From: JBJMLO01 sp045805265
Lineage (GTDB): Bacteria > Actinomycetota > UBA4738 > JACQTL01
Assembly: GCA_045805265.1 (NCBI GenBank)
Contig: JBJMLO010000018.1
Span: 1-64,000 of the forward strand
Direction of reading: 5' to 3'
DNA length: 64,000 bases
Under the pieces are notes generated by a model. That model worked only from the letters and a program-made list of their open reading frames with translations, was not told the DNA's origin and did no database searches. Shown one piece after another: positions 43,357-52,246 of the stretch (positions are counted from its first letter, which is position 1; every line of letters starts with the position of its first letter). The position numbers and the translations under genes are program-made.

Positions 43357-43662
43357 TGGCCAACTCCTTCGTTGCGACGGCATCAAAGGGCGATACGCGC
43401 TGGCCGGCCTCGGCGGAGAGGGCCGGATCAGGGAGGCGCCCTCGCAATCCATCCTACGCGGTCGGCTTGGATCGCCGCTCCGAGCGCGGCCACGTCCCAG
43501 ACCGTGATCGAGGGCCCGGGCCCCGCGTGGGGAGGAGCCCCTCCGGAGCGGCCGATCGTAATATGGGCCGGTCCCGCAGGAGGCGGTGAAACCGCAGGTC
43601 GGCGGGGATGCGGGCACCCATGGCGCGGTGTCCAACCGCTTCGCATGGGAGACGCCGCCAGC
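43357..43662. other. Divergent intergenic region, transketolase / YfhO-like gene
   Basis: No convincing gene. A TAATAT hexamer at 43559-43564 could be the -10 of the YfhO-like gene about 100 bases downstream, or, read the other way, contribute to the transketolase promoter. Short GC hairpins (GGAG...CTCC near 43531-43545) flank it. Confidence 0.35.
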
Positions 43663-46233
43663 ATGTCATCTCGCCGTCATCGGTCGCCGGACCGGTCGCA
43701 CACCAGCGACCGGGAAGTCGAATCGGAACCGGCCCCGGGCCGGGAGGCCGCCTCGGACGCGGCAGGCGACGGAGGGGCCCGCCCGGACGTGATCGACGCC
43801 GGCGCGCCCGGCGACACGGGCTGGCGCGGGTTCGCCCGGCGGATGGCGCCGGTTGCGGGACCGCTCCTCATCGTGGCCTGCGTGCTGTTCGCCCTGCGCG
43901 GGTTCGTCTTCGCGCCGCTGCTGACGAACCAGCACCCGGACATCCTCAGCATGTGGCTCCCCCACTTCTGCTTCCTGGGGAAGTCGCTGGTCAACGCGCA
44001 CGTTCCGGTGGTCAACCCGTACCAGATGGTGGGCATGCCGTTCGCCAGCGACCCGCAGTCCGGGTGGCTGTACGCCCCGCCGATGGCGCTCTTCGCCGCC
44101 TTCCCGTGCGCCACCGCCCTCCGTCTGTTCATCCTGTTCAACCCGCTGCTCGCCGGACTCGGCCTGTACTGGTTCCTGCGCAAGGAGCAGCTGCACCGGG
44201 TCGCCGCGACGGTGGGCGCTCTGTCGTTCGCGATGCTCATCGCGGCGTCCACGGTGGCGATCTCCCTGCCATTCGCCGGGACGCTGGCCTGGACGCCGGT
44301 GGTGCTGGTGGGGGCCAGCGGGTTCCTCCGGGCGTCGACGGTCCCCCGGCGGCTCCTCTGGCTCGGACTGGCGGCCGCGGCCTGGTGGCAGGTGTCGGTC
44401 GCCCACCTCAGCCACGGCCTCGCCATGTGCACGATGGCCACGGTCGTCTACGTCGTCGCGCGGTCGGCCAGGGACGTCCGAGCCGGAACGGTCTCCTGGC
44501 GGGCCGCGGCCCTGCTCGGCGTGGGGTTCCTGGTGTTCCTGCCGCTCGCCGACCTCGCCGTGTTCATCCCCCGGCTGGCGCTCGTTCCCAAGACCAGCCT
44601 CCGGGGTGGCTACGCGGCGGTGGGCGGGGCCGTCGCCCACCTCGCCGGCATCGAGGACCAGCCACTCTCGCCATCCGGAGTGTGGGCGGGCTGGCCGTTC
44701 AGCGTGGGGACCGCTCCGGGCGCCTACGCCGGCGCCGCCGTCCTGCTCGCCGCGCCGGCGGCGCTCCGGACGTACGGGAAGCGGTACCTGGCCGCCGCCT
44801 TCGGCGCGCTCGCCGTCCTGAGCTACCTCCTCACGCTCGACCTGTTCGTCGGCGCCGGATGGTTCCGGGCGCTCGTGCTGCACCTCCCGTTCGGCGACAT
44901 CTACCTGCACAACCCCGGGCGGCTCCGCTACCTGTGGCCCATGGTGATCCCGGTGCTCGGGGCGCTCGGCGTCCAGGGGTTCCTGGAGCGGCCGCTGCCG
45001 CTGCGCGACGCGCTCCGGTGGCTGGCGGCCGGCGCGGCCGTGTTCCTGGGGGTCCCGCTCCTGCTCGGAACGCACCCCATCCGGTTCCTGCTCCTCGCCA
45101 TCGGGACCGCCGTCGCCGCGCCTCCCCTTGCCCTCCTGGCCGCCCGACGGCGCCGGTGGGCGGGCGCCGCGGTGGTCGCTGTGCTGGCGGTCGAGCTGCT
45201 GGCCGGGGCGGCCTGGTCGCAGGCCTACCACGGCGGCAGCGTGTTCATCGGACTCGAGGACGGCAAGAACCTCAGCCCGCAGCCGCTGACCTGGCCGGCG
45301 GTCCGGACGGACGACTACCTGCGCGCCGGACCGATCGCCCGGGCCATGCAGGGCAAGGCCGGGCGATACCTGACGTGGGCGCCGCCGGGCTCGTACTACG
45401 TCAAGGGGTACCTGTTCACCCAGGAACCTGCGTCGTGGCCCGGGCTCGAGAACGGCCGGGGCATGCTGTTCAACCTGCCCGACGTCTACGGGTACTCGCC
45501 GATCCAGCTGACCCGGTACTGGTCGTACATCCGCGCCGCGAACCACGGCGCGCCGCTCTTCTACAACGCCGCGGTGATCCGCAAACCCACGCTCGCCGTG
45601 TTCCGCCTGCTCGGCGTGCGATGGCTGATCCAGCCGACCGTCCTCCCGCCCCTCGTTCCCGGTCTCCGGATCGCGTCGGAGGGCCGGTTCACCCTGTACC
45701 AGGTCGACGGCTGGCAGCCGCTCGTCTCGGTGGTGCGGCGGTGGAAGGTGCTGCCCAACGTCTCGGCCCTCCGGCGGTCGCTCCGGCCGGACTTCGACCC
45801 TGCCGAGGACGCCAGCCTCACCGTCGACCCGGGATTCGCCCCGCCCGGCGGCGGGCCGGGAGCCGCGACCTGGCAGCACGTGGCACCGGAGGAGCTCCGC
45901 ATCCAAGTGTCGACGCCGACCGACTCGGTCGTCGTGGTGCGCGACAGCTTCGGGGTCGGATGGACGGCCACCGTGGACGGCCGGGGCACCAGGGTCTTGG
46001 CCGCCGACTACCTCCTGCTCGCGGTCCCGGTCAGGGCCGGCGACCACGAGGTCGTGCTGACGTACCGGGACCCGAAGATCGGGCTGGGCCTGGCGGCGTC
46101 GGGCGTGGTCTGGGGGGCCTGGGCCGCAGCGCTGGTCGCGACCGTCGTGATCGGCCGGCGTCGCCGGCGGAAGGCACGCGGGCCGGTGACGGCCCGGCCG
46201 GAGCCGGTGACCCGGGCCGGGGTGACCGGCTAG
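43663..46233 (+). CDS. YfhO-family polytopic membrane protein (GT-C-like)
   Basis: 856 residues from the ATG that begins MSSRRHRSPDRS; another ATG six codons upstream is possible, and neither has a strong ribosome site. A charged cytoplasmic N-terminus leads to about twelve membrane helices. The first outer loop carries TNQHPDILSMWLPHFCF and NPYQMVGMPFASDPQSG, as in YfhO proteins; the C-terminal domain has the family phrase DSFGVGWTATVDGRGTRVL and LLLAVPVRAGDHEVVLTYRD. YfhO relatives are implicated in glycosylation of wall or lipoteichoic polymers; the substrate here is unknown. Its stop interlocks with that of prfB. Confidence 0.85.
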   Translation: MSSRRHRSPDRSHTSDREVESEPAPGREAASDAAGDGGARPDVIDAGAPGDTGWRGFARRMAPVAGPLLIVACVLFALRGFVFAPLLTNQHPDILSMWLPHFCFLGKSLVNAHVPVVNPYQMVGMPFASDPQSGWLYAPPMALFAAFPCATALRLFILFNPLLAGLGLYWFLRKEQLHRVAATVGALSFAMLIAASTVAISLPFAGTLAWTPVVLVGASGFLRASTVPRRLLWLGLAAAAWWQVSVAHLSHGLAMCTMATVVYVVARSARDVRAGTVSWRAAALLGVGFLVFLPLADLAVFIPRLALVPKTSLRGGYAAVGGAVAHLAGIEDQPLSPSGVWAGWPFSVGTAPGAYAGAAVLLAAPAALRTYGKRYLAAAFGALAVLSYLLTLDLFVGAGWFRALVLHLPFGDIYLHNPGRLRYLWPMVIPVLGALGVQGFLERPLPLRDALRWLAAGAAVFLGVPLLLGTHPIRFLLLAIGTAVAAPPLALLAARRRRWAGAAVVAVLAVELLAGAAWSQAYHGGSVFIGLEDGKNLSPQPLTWPAVRTDDYLRAGPIARAMQGKAGRYLTWAPPGSYYVKGYLFTQEPASWPGLENGRGMLFNLPDVYGYSPIQLTRYWSYIRAANHGAPLFYNAAVIRKPTLAVFRLLGVRWLIQPTVLPPLVPGLRIASEGRFTLYQVDGWQPLVSVVRRWKVLPNVSALRRSLRPDFDPAEDASLTVDPGFAPPGGGPGAATWQHVAPEELRIQVSTPTDSVVVVRDSFGVGWTATVDGRGTRVLAADYLLLAVPVRAGDHEVVLTYRDPKIGLGLAASGVVWGAWAAALVATVVIGRRRRRKARGPVTARPEPVTRAGVTG

Positions 46234-47349
46234 CCCGGCCCAGCCGCCTCGGAGCCCCGCTCGGCCGCCCGCAGGCGGAGGTACGCCTCGATGAAGGCGT
46301 CCAGGTCGCCGTCGAGGACCCGGTTCACGTCGCTCGTCTCGAGGCCGGTCCGGTGGTCCTTGACCATCTGGTAGGGGTGCAGGACGTAGGAACGGATCTG
46401 GGAGCCGAACTCGATGTCGCGTCGCTCGCCCCGGAGGCCCTCGATCTTCTGCTGGTGCTCCCGGCGCATCCGCTCGGCCAGGCGGGCCTTGAGGATCTGC
46501 ATGGCGACGGCCCGGTTCTGCATCTGGGAGCGCTCGTTCTGGCAGGCCGCCGTGATGCCCGTCGGGAGGTGGGTGATCCGAACCGCGGAGTCGGTGACGT
46601 TCACGTGCTGGCCGCCCGCGGAGGACGACCGGTACGTGTCGATCCGAAGATCCTTGGGGTCGATCTCGAAGTCCTGCTCCTGCTCGAGGAGGGGAACCAC
46701 GTCGAGCGACGCGAACGAGGTGTGCCGGCGCTTCTGCGCGTCGTACGGCGAGATGCGCACCAGCCGGTGGACCCCGCGCTCCGCCGACAGCAGGCCGTAG
46801 GGGTTCGTCCCCCGGACGATCATCGTCGCGCTCTTGATGCCGGCCTCCTCGCCCGGGAGCAGCTCGTCGAGCTCCGCCTGCAGCCCCTCCCCCTCGGCCC
46901 ACCGGAGGTACATCCGCAGGAGCATCTCGGCCCAGTCCTGAGACTCCGTGCCGCCCGCGCCGGCGTGGATGCTGGCCACCGCGTCGTTCGCGTCGTACTC
47001 CCCCCCGAGCAGGGCGTTGAGCTCGAGGCGGTCGAGCTCGCGCTCCAGCACCTCGAGGGACTTGGCCAGCTCCGCCGAGAGCTCGGTGTCGTCGTCCTCG
47101 GCCAGGAGCTCGTCCATGGCCCGCACGTCGGCCACGCGACGTTCGAGGGAGTCGGAGCGTTCGACCTCGTTGCGAAGGCGGGCCAGGCGGGTGGTCAGGC
47201 GCTGGCCGTGCGCGGGGTCGTCCCAGACCGACGGGTCCGAGGCCTCCCGGTCGAGCGCCGCGGCCTGCGCGCGCTTGGCGTCGACGTCAAAGGTACTCCT
47301 TCGCCGACGCGACCCGTTCCGACAGGCGTTCGATCCGCTCGCTGCTCAT
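46230..47349 (-). CDS. prfB: Peptide chain release factor 2, with programmed +1 frameshift
   Basis: The gene starts at the ATG giving MSSERIERLSERVAS, reaches an in-frame TGA after 20 codons, and continues in the +1 frame to give 372 residues in total, the normal RF2 length. The frameshift site AAGGAG-TAC-CTT-TGA-C matches the classical RF2 autoregulatory signal. Downstream are the GGQ motif in SSSAGGQHVNVTDSA and the stop-recognition loop RISPYDAQKRRHTSFA, where SPY replaces the usual SPF. RF2 reads UGA and UAA and releases nascent chains. The stop overlaps that of the convergent YfhO-like gene in a CTAG. Confidence 0.96.
47286..47301 (-). promoter_or_regulatory. prfB programmed frameshift signal
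   Basis: An internal Shine-Dalgarno (AAGGAG) three bases before the slippery CTT, then TGA and C. When RF2 is scarce the ribosome pauses at UGA and slips +1 on CUU U. Confidence 0.95.
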
Positions 47350-47376
47350 GGTCCCCCAATCGTACCGGGCCTGTGC

Positions 47377-49449
47377 TCAGTCCGACCCGGCCGAGATCCA
47401 CAGGCTCCCGTTCCCCAGCGCCATGTCGCTCGAGAACCCGAGCTGGAACTGGGCCAGGATCTGGTCGGTCTGGGGGTCGACCTTGACCAGGCTGTCCGGG
47501 CCGGAGTCCTGGACCCACACCGCGTCGGCGGTCACGGCGATGGCGCCGCTGTAGCCCCGGATCAGCCCCACGGCCTGCCTCGCGACGGGGTCCCACTGGG
47601 TCACCGTCGGCGGCCTCGTCTGGCCGTCGCCGATCCACAGTCCCTGGTCGCTCGCCGCGATGTCGTACGGGCCGGTCCATCCCTCGATGAACTGGACGTC
47701 GTCGGTTCCCGGGTCGACGCGCCAGATGGTGCCGTCGCCGAAATCGTTGCCCCACAGGGCCCCGTCGGCGGAGACCACGATCGACGAATCGAGGCCGAGC
47801 CCAATCCGCGTGAGGAGGCGGCCGGACGGCGTGAACCGGTACAGGAAGCTCTTCGCCGCGCTGCCGCGGTTGCTCACGGCCCACACCGAGCCGTATGCGC
47901 TCACCACGTGGCCCGGCCCCGGTACGTGGAGCGTCCGATCGACCTCGAACGAATTGGGGTCGACGAGCACGATCTCGTTCTGGTCGCAGACGTCGACCCA
48001 CACTCCGCCTCCGGGGCCGGGCGACAGTGCGCAGGGGGAGGGAATGCCGCCTCGGGTGCTCACGTGTCCCGTGGCCGAGTCGATCTTGGAGATCGTCACA
48101 TCGTCTGAGTTGATGACCCACACCGAATCGCCCGAGAAAGTGATGTCCTGAGGGTTGGTCCCGACGGGATAGTCGGCGAGCACCCGGCCGCTTCGCGCAT
48201 CGAGCTTCGCCACCGTGTCGACCTTGATGGGAACCCCGGGCGGCGCCCCCGGCACGGCCGCTCCCGAGGACGGCGCGGAGGGGCCGCCCGACGTCCGCGC
48301 GGAGGGGTGGCCGGACCCGCGGGCCAGCAATACGGCCGCCACCGCGGCAGCCACCACCACGCCGACCACCAGCGCGCCGAGCACGGCTCGCCGGCGGCGC
48401 ACGGTCCCCGGGCCCTGCGATGAGAGCGGGGTCACGTCGGGCCCCCGGGCTCGGGTGCCGGTCGTGACCGGGGCGCCATCGCCGGCCGACGGCGGCATCG
48501 TGGGGGGCGCGACGGATGGCGTCGCCGCCGCCCCGGCGGGGGCGGGAGGCGACGTGGCGCCGGCGAACAGGCTGGGGCCCGTGACCGCGCCCACGGCCGA
48601 CCGCAGCGCGGCCCCCAGGGCTCTCCCGGAGGCGAAGCGCTCCTCCGGGGCCTTCGCGAGGGCCTTGGCCAGGACCTCGTCGAGGACGGCCGGCGCGTCC
48701 GGCCGGCGCTCGGTCACCGCAGGCGGCGCCTGCTGGAGATGAGCGAACATGACGGCCGCCTCCTGCTCGCGTGGGAACGGGCGCTCGCCGGTCAGGCACT
48801 CGTAGGCGACACACCCCAACGAGTACAGGTCGGTCATGGCGTCGGCCGTCCGGCCCTCGAACTGCTCGGGCGCGGCGTAAGCCACCGTCCCCATGAACTG
48901 GCCGGTCCGGGTGAGCGCACTGTCGGAGGACGTCATCCGGGTGAGGCCGAAGTCGGAGAGGTACGCGTACCGTTCCTCGTCCGGCTCGCCGCGGGCGATC
49001 AAGACGTTCCCCGGCTTCACGTCTCGGTGCACGAGGCCCCTTGCATGGGCGGCGTCGAGCGCGCTCGCCACCTGGGAGACGAGTACCGCCGCCTCCCCGA
49101 GAGGAAGCGCGCCCTCGGTCGCGAGGAGCGTGGCGAGGTCGGTTCCATCCACGTACCGCATCGCGATGAACAGGAGCCCGTCCGCCTCGCCCGACTGGAA
49201 TATCGGGATCACGTGGGGATGGTCGAGCGAGGCCGCCAGCCGGGACTCGCGCTCGAACCGCAGGCGGAAGTTCTCCGAGGCCGCGAGCTCCGGCGCGAGG
49301 ACCTTCAGGGCCACCTTGCGGCCGAGGCCGATCTGCTCGGCCAGGTACACCGAGCCCATGCCTCCGCGCCCGATCAGCGACTCGATACGATGACCCGCAA
49401 GCTCGGTCCCGATCAAGAGGTCGCGGCGCGAAGAGGTCCCCCCCGTCAT
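47377..49449 (-). CDS. PknB-type Ser/Thr kinase with extracellular beta-propeller
   Basis: 690 residues from an ATG with a TACAAA hexamer seven bases upstream (possible leaderless start); the longer frame is rejected. Kinase domain (about 18-285): GRGGMGSVYLAEQ, Lys49 in VALKVLAPE, HRDVKPGNVLI, DFGLTRM, GTVAYAAPEQF. Then a Pro/Ala-rich linker, an Arg-rich stop-transfer, one membrane helix (about 360-382) and a C-terminal YncE/NHL-like propeller (about 415-690) with repeats such as SVWVINSDD, GVWVDVCDQ, SVWAVSNRG and ALWGNDFGDGTIW. A membrane receptor kinase that senses outside and phosphorylates inside; the ligand is unknown. It ends 28 bases before prfB on the same strand. Confidence 0.92.
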   Translation of the reverse strand: MTGGTSSRRDLLIGTELAGHRIESLIGRGGMGSVYLAEQIGLGRKVALKVLAPELAASENFRLRFERESRLAASLDHPHVIPIFQSGEADGLLFIAMRYVDGTDLATLLATEGALPLGEAAVLVSQVASALDAAHARGLVHRDVKPGNVLIARGEPDEERYAYLSDFGLTRMTSSDSALTRTGQFMGTVAYAAPEQFEGRTADAMTDLYSLGCVAYECLTGERPFPREQEAAVMFAHLQQAPPAVTERRPDAPAVLDEVLAKALAKAPEERFASGRALGAALRSAVGAVTGPSLFAGATSPPAPAGAAATPSVAPPTMPPSAGDGAPVTTGTRARGPDVTPLSSQGPGTVRRRRAVLGALVVGVVVAAAVAAVLLARGSGHPSARTSGGPSAPSSGAAVPGAPPGVPIKVDTVAKLDARSGRVLADYPVGTNPQDITFSGDSVWVINSDDVTISKIDSATGHVSTRGGIPSPCALSPGPGGGVWVDVCDQNEIVLVDPNSFEVDRTLHVPGPGHVVSAYGSVWAVSNRGSAAKSFLYRFTPSGRLLTRIGLGLDSSIVVSADGALWGNDFGDGTIWRVDPGTDDVQFIEGWTGPYDIAASDQGLWIGDGQTRPPTVTQWDPVARQAVGLIRGYSGAIAVTADAVWVQDSGPDSLVKVDPQTDQILAQFQLGFSSDMALGNGSLWISAGSD

Positions 49450-49533
49450 TCCGGAGTTTGTAGCACCCGGAACGGACGATGGGAAGGGCGCCCGCCCGGG
49501 CCGGGTGGACGGCACGGGGGACCCGGAGCGTCG

Positions 49534-51759
49534 CTACGCCTCGCGGCCGTCGAGCCCGCCGCGGCCCTCCGGCACGTCCCGGTCGCCCCCATCCTCGTCG
49601 TCCCGATCGTCCTCGTCCTCCACCGCACCGACCGGCGACCCGAGACGGTCCAGCTGAGCCGAAATCCGGGCCTCGGCCTCGGGGTCGGGAAGCCGCGTGG
49701 CGACCTTGAGGGCCCGCCGCCACAGCTGGGCGGCCTGGACCCTGGCGTCGAGCAGCAATGCCCGGTCCGCGGCCCGCTCGAGGTACCCGAGAGCCATCCC
49801 CGGCTCGTCGCTGCGGTAGTAGTACAGGGCGAGGACCTCCAGGCGATCCTCCAGGGAGTTCTCGAAGGTCCCCTCGTAGGCGTGCGCGGCGCGCCCGTAC
49901 AGCGCGCGACGGCGGGCCGGCGTGAGCGTGGACAGCGCGGCCTCCTGCAGCAGCCCGTGCTGGAACGAGCACTCGAGCTCCGGAACGCGGCGGACCTCGC
50001 GCACGACCTCGGCACGCAGCAGCACGGCCAGGTCGGCGGACACGTCCTCCTGGTCCAGCACCCGGGCCACCACCCGCACGGGGAACACCCGCCCCGCGAC
50101 GGCCGCCGCCTGGGCCAGCCGCCTGGCCCCCGGCGGCAGGCGGTCGATCCGGGAGATGAACAGGCTCTCCAGGTTCGGCGGCAGCAGGGCGGCACCGGAG
50201 CTGGGGAGGGTCCACGTCCGGGATCGCTCCGCGCCGGCCCCCTCGATGACCGCGCGCAGGAGCTCCTGGAGGTACAGGGGGTTCCCCTCCGCGCGGGTGA
50301 CGAGCTCCTGCCTGGTGGTGGGGTCGATCATCCCGGGGGGCATCAGCGTCTCGAGGAGCTGCTCGGAGGCGGCCGGCGTCAGCGGGCGCAGGGGCAGCTC
50401 GGAGCCCCGGTGGAAGTAGTCGGTGAGGACCTTCAGGCGGAGCTTCCAGCCCTCCGACGAGGGGTCCGGCCGGTACGCCCCGACCAGCAGCACGGGTGCG
50501 GTGTCCGTGAGCTCCAGCAGCTCCTCGGCCAGCTCGCGCGTCGAGGGGTCGGCCCAGTGGAGGTCGTCGAGCGCCATGACCACCGGCCGGTCCTGGGCCA
50601 GCCGCTCGATCCAGGTCCGGTAGGCCAGGCGGATGCCCCGGGCCAGCACGTCGGGTGGCGGCGGCGTGAGATCCGCCTCCGGCTCGACGTCCAGCCGGAC
50701 GGCCAGCAACCGCCCCAGGGAGGACAGGACGTCCTCCACCCGGTCGTGCAACAGCGGCGTCAGCCTGGCCCGGAGCCTGGTCCGCACGGCGAACTCGGGC
50801 TCGCCCTCGTCGACCCCCAGCCATCTCCGGAGCATCTCGACAAAGGGCCAGTACAGGAGCTCGCCGCCGTAGGACAGGCACCGCCCCTCCAGCCAGGTGG
50901 CGCGCTGGCCGGCCGCGGTCTCGAGCTCGGCCAGCATCCGGGACTTCCCGATGCCGGACTCGCCGGAGATCAGCAGCACCTGGCCCCTGCCGGCGACGAG
51001 GTCGTCGAGCACGGTCGCCAGCCAGGCCCGCTCGGCCTCCCGGCCCACGAGGGCGGACGCCGGCTCCTCGGGCGTCTCGGTCCTCGGGCCGACGAGCCGG
51101 AACGCGCGGACGGGCTGGTCGCGGCCCTTCACGGTGATCGCCCCGAGCGACTCCACGTCGAACGCGGGCTGCAGGCGGCGGGCGGCCTGTTCGCCCACCG
51201 CCACGGTGCCGGGCTCGGCCGCGGACTGCAGCCGGGCGGCGACGTTGGTGGTGTCGCCCAGGGCGACCTCCTGGGGGTCCGCCCCGCCCACCAGCCCCAC
51301 CGCGGTCTGGCCGCTGTTGATGCCCACCCGGACGTTGAACCCGGCGATCCCCCAACCGGCCTCGATGTCGCCACGGTACTCGGCGACCAGCTGCAGGATC
51401 CGGAGCGCGGCCCGGGCCGCCCGTTCCTCGTCGTCCTCGTGGGCGGCCGGCACGCCGAAGTAGGCGCAGATGCCGTCGCCCATGTACGCCTGGATGGTCC
51501 CGCCGAACTCCTCCACCGCGCGCGACATCCGGCTGACGCACTCCCCGACCAGCGCCTTGACCTCGTCCGGGCCGAGCTTCTCTCCGAGCGCGGTGGAGCC
51601 CACGATGTCGGCGAACAGCGCGGTGACGGGGCGCATCTCGTCGCCCTCGCTCCGGGGCGGGGCCGGAGCCACCGGCCTCCCGCAGGCCGGGCAGAACCGT
51701 GCGCCGGGGGGGATCCCGGCGCCGCAGGACGGGCATCGGAGCTCGATGGAGTCGCTCAC
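49534..51759 (-). CDS. Cyclase-like domain / AAA ATPase protein, second copy
   Basis: 741 residues from a GTG (MSDSIELRCPSC); an ATG 16 codons upstream with a GGGG ribosome site is the alternative. Zinc ribbon CPSCGAGIPPGARFCPACG, cyclase homology domain with metal Asp in LFADIVGST and YMGDGICAYFG, LGDTTNVAARLQ with the Asn and Arg, but Ala replaces the substrate-specifying Lys (IQAYMGD against VEKFIGD in the other protein). AAA domain with Walker A ISGESGIGKSRM near 263 and Walker B VVMALDDLHWADP near 392. The helical C-terminus is shorter than in the other copy. Role unknown; possibly guanylate cyclase or a pseudo-cyclase. Confidence 0.87.
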   Translation of the reverse strand: MSDSIELRCPSCGAGIPPGARFCPACGRPVAPAPPRSEGDEMRPVTALFADIVGSTALGEKLGPDEVKALVGECVSRMSRAVEEFGGTIQAYMGDGICAYFGVPAAHEDDEERAARAALRILQLVAEYRGDIEAGWGIAGFNVRVGINSGQTAVGLVGGADPQEVALGDTTNVAARLQSAAEPGTVAVGEQAARRLQPAFDVESLGAITVKGRDQPVRAFRLVGPRTETPEEPASALVGREAERAWLATVLDDLVAGRGQVLLISGESGIGKSRMLAELETAAGQRATWLEGRCLSYGGELLYWPFVEMLRRWLGVDEGEPEFAVRTRLRARLTPLLHDRVEDVLSSLGRLLAVRLDVEPEADLTPPPPDVLARGIRLAYRTWIERLAQDRPVVMALDDLHWADPSTRELAEELLELTDTAPVLLVGAYRPDPSSEGWKLRLKVLTDYFHRGSELPLRPLTPAASEQLLETLMPPGMIDPTTRQELVTRAEGNPLYLQELLRAVIEGAGAERSRTWTLPSSGAALLPPNLESLFISRIDRLPPGARRLAQAAAVAGRVFPVRVVARVLDQEDVSADLAVLLRAEVVREVRRVPELECSFQHGLLQEAALSTLTPARRRALYGRAAHAYEGTFENSLEDRLEVLALYYYRSDEPGMALGYLERAADRALLLDARVQAAQLWRRALKVATRLPDPEAEARISAQLDRLGSPVGAVEDEDDRDDEDGGDRDVPEGRGGLDGREA

Positions 51760-51913
51760 GTGGCTTGTCCCGGACGGCGTCGTGGCCGACCCGTCCGGCC
51801 GCGGCATTGTCCCCGGTTCCCCGTCGCGGTGTCGACAGGGTGTGGCGTACGTCACATCGACGTGGTGGCGCCGGTCACCGACCCGGAGGCCTCACACGCC
51901 TAGCCTGCTGCAC

Positions 51914-52174
51914 ATGACGAGAGGAGAGACGCCCGGGAGCACCGAGTCGCTGCGGCTCGCGCGTCCGGTGGACCGCGAGTGGCGCCGCCTCATCGGGATG
52001 GTCGTTGCCGTGGCGCTGGTGCTGGTCACCCTCCTCGTCGTCGGCAAGCTGAACCCAACGTCCGACGCACGGTTGGACCACGGTGCCAAGGGCAGGACGA
52101 ACGGGGCGACCGGCACCGCCCCGGAGAGCCGAGTCGGAGGAAAGAGCCACTACCAGTACAAGGTTCTTCCTTAA
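51914..52174 (+). CDS. Small single-pass membrane protein
   Basis: 86 residues. TAGCCT at 51901-51906 is followed by seven bases and the ATG, a leaderless-type start; no ribosome site. Charged N-terminus (about 1-27), one membrane helix (GMVVAVALVLVTLLVVG), then a Gly/Lys-rich tail ending HYQYKVLP. No family recognised. Convergent with secA; strong hairpins separate the two. Confidence 0.6.
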   Translation: MTRGETPGSTESLRLARPVDREWRRLIGMVVAVALVLVTLLVVGKLNPTSDARLDHGAKGRTNGATGTAPESRVGGKSHYQYKVLP

Positions 52175-52180
52175 AGGGGG

Positions 52181-52204
52181 GGTTCGGGCCGCGAGGCCCG
52201 GACC
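52181..52204. terminator. GNRA-capped hairpin between the small membrane protein and secA
   Basis: A ten-base-pair stem with one G-U pair closes a GCGA tetraloop, six bases after the TAA of the small gene and preceded by TTAAAGGGGG. Works for the plus strand; a second hairpin follows. Confidence 0.6.
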
Positions 52205-52218
52205 CGGCGAAGGCTCGA

Positions 52219-52242
52219 GGGCCCGGCTACCCCGCCGGGCCC
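52219..52242. terminator. Perfect GC hairpin after secA
   Basis: GGGCCCGGC and GCCGGGCCC, nine perfect pairs around TACCCC, four bases past the secA stop. Bidirectional terminator shape; on the plus strand it is followed by TTCGCT. Confidence 0.65.
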
Positions 52243-52246
52243 TTCG

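Noticed and set aside
41531..43447. A single fused transketolase
   Set aside because: The long frame upstream of the C subunit is not the one encoding the N subunit; the two genes are in different frames and overlap as TGATG.
43586..43792. Small plus-strand ORF starting after AGGAGG before the YfhO-like gene
   Set aside because: The spacing is only two bases and the frame runs into the YfhO coding region with a Thr/Arg-rich nonsense product.
47195..51736. A 1513-codon minus-strand ORF over the kinase and cyclase genes
   Set aside because: Another frame of the same strand; the product is Arg/Gly/Ala-rich and passes through three real genes including the start of prfB.
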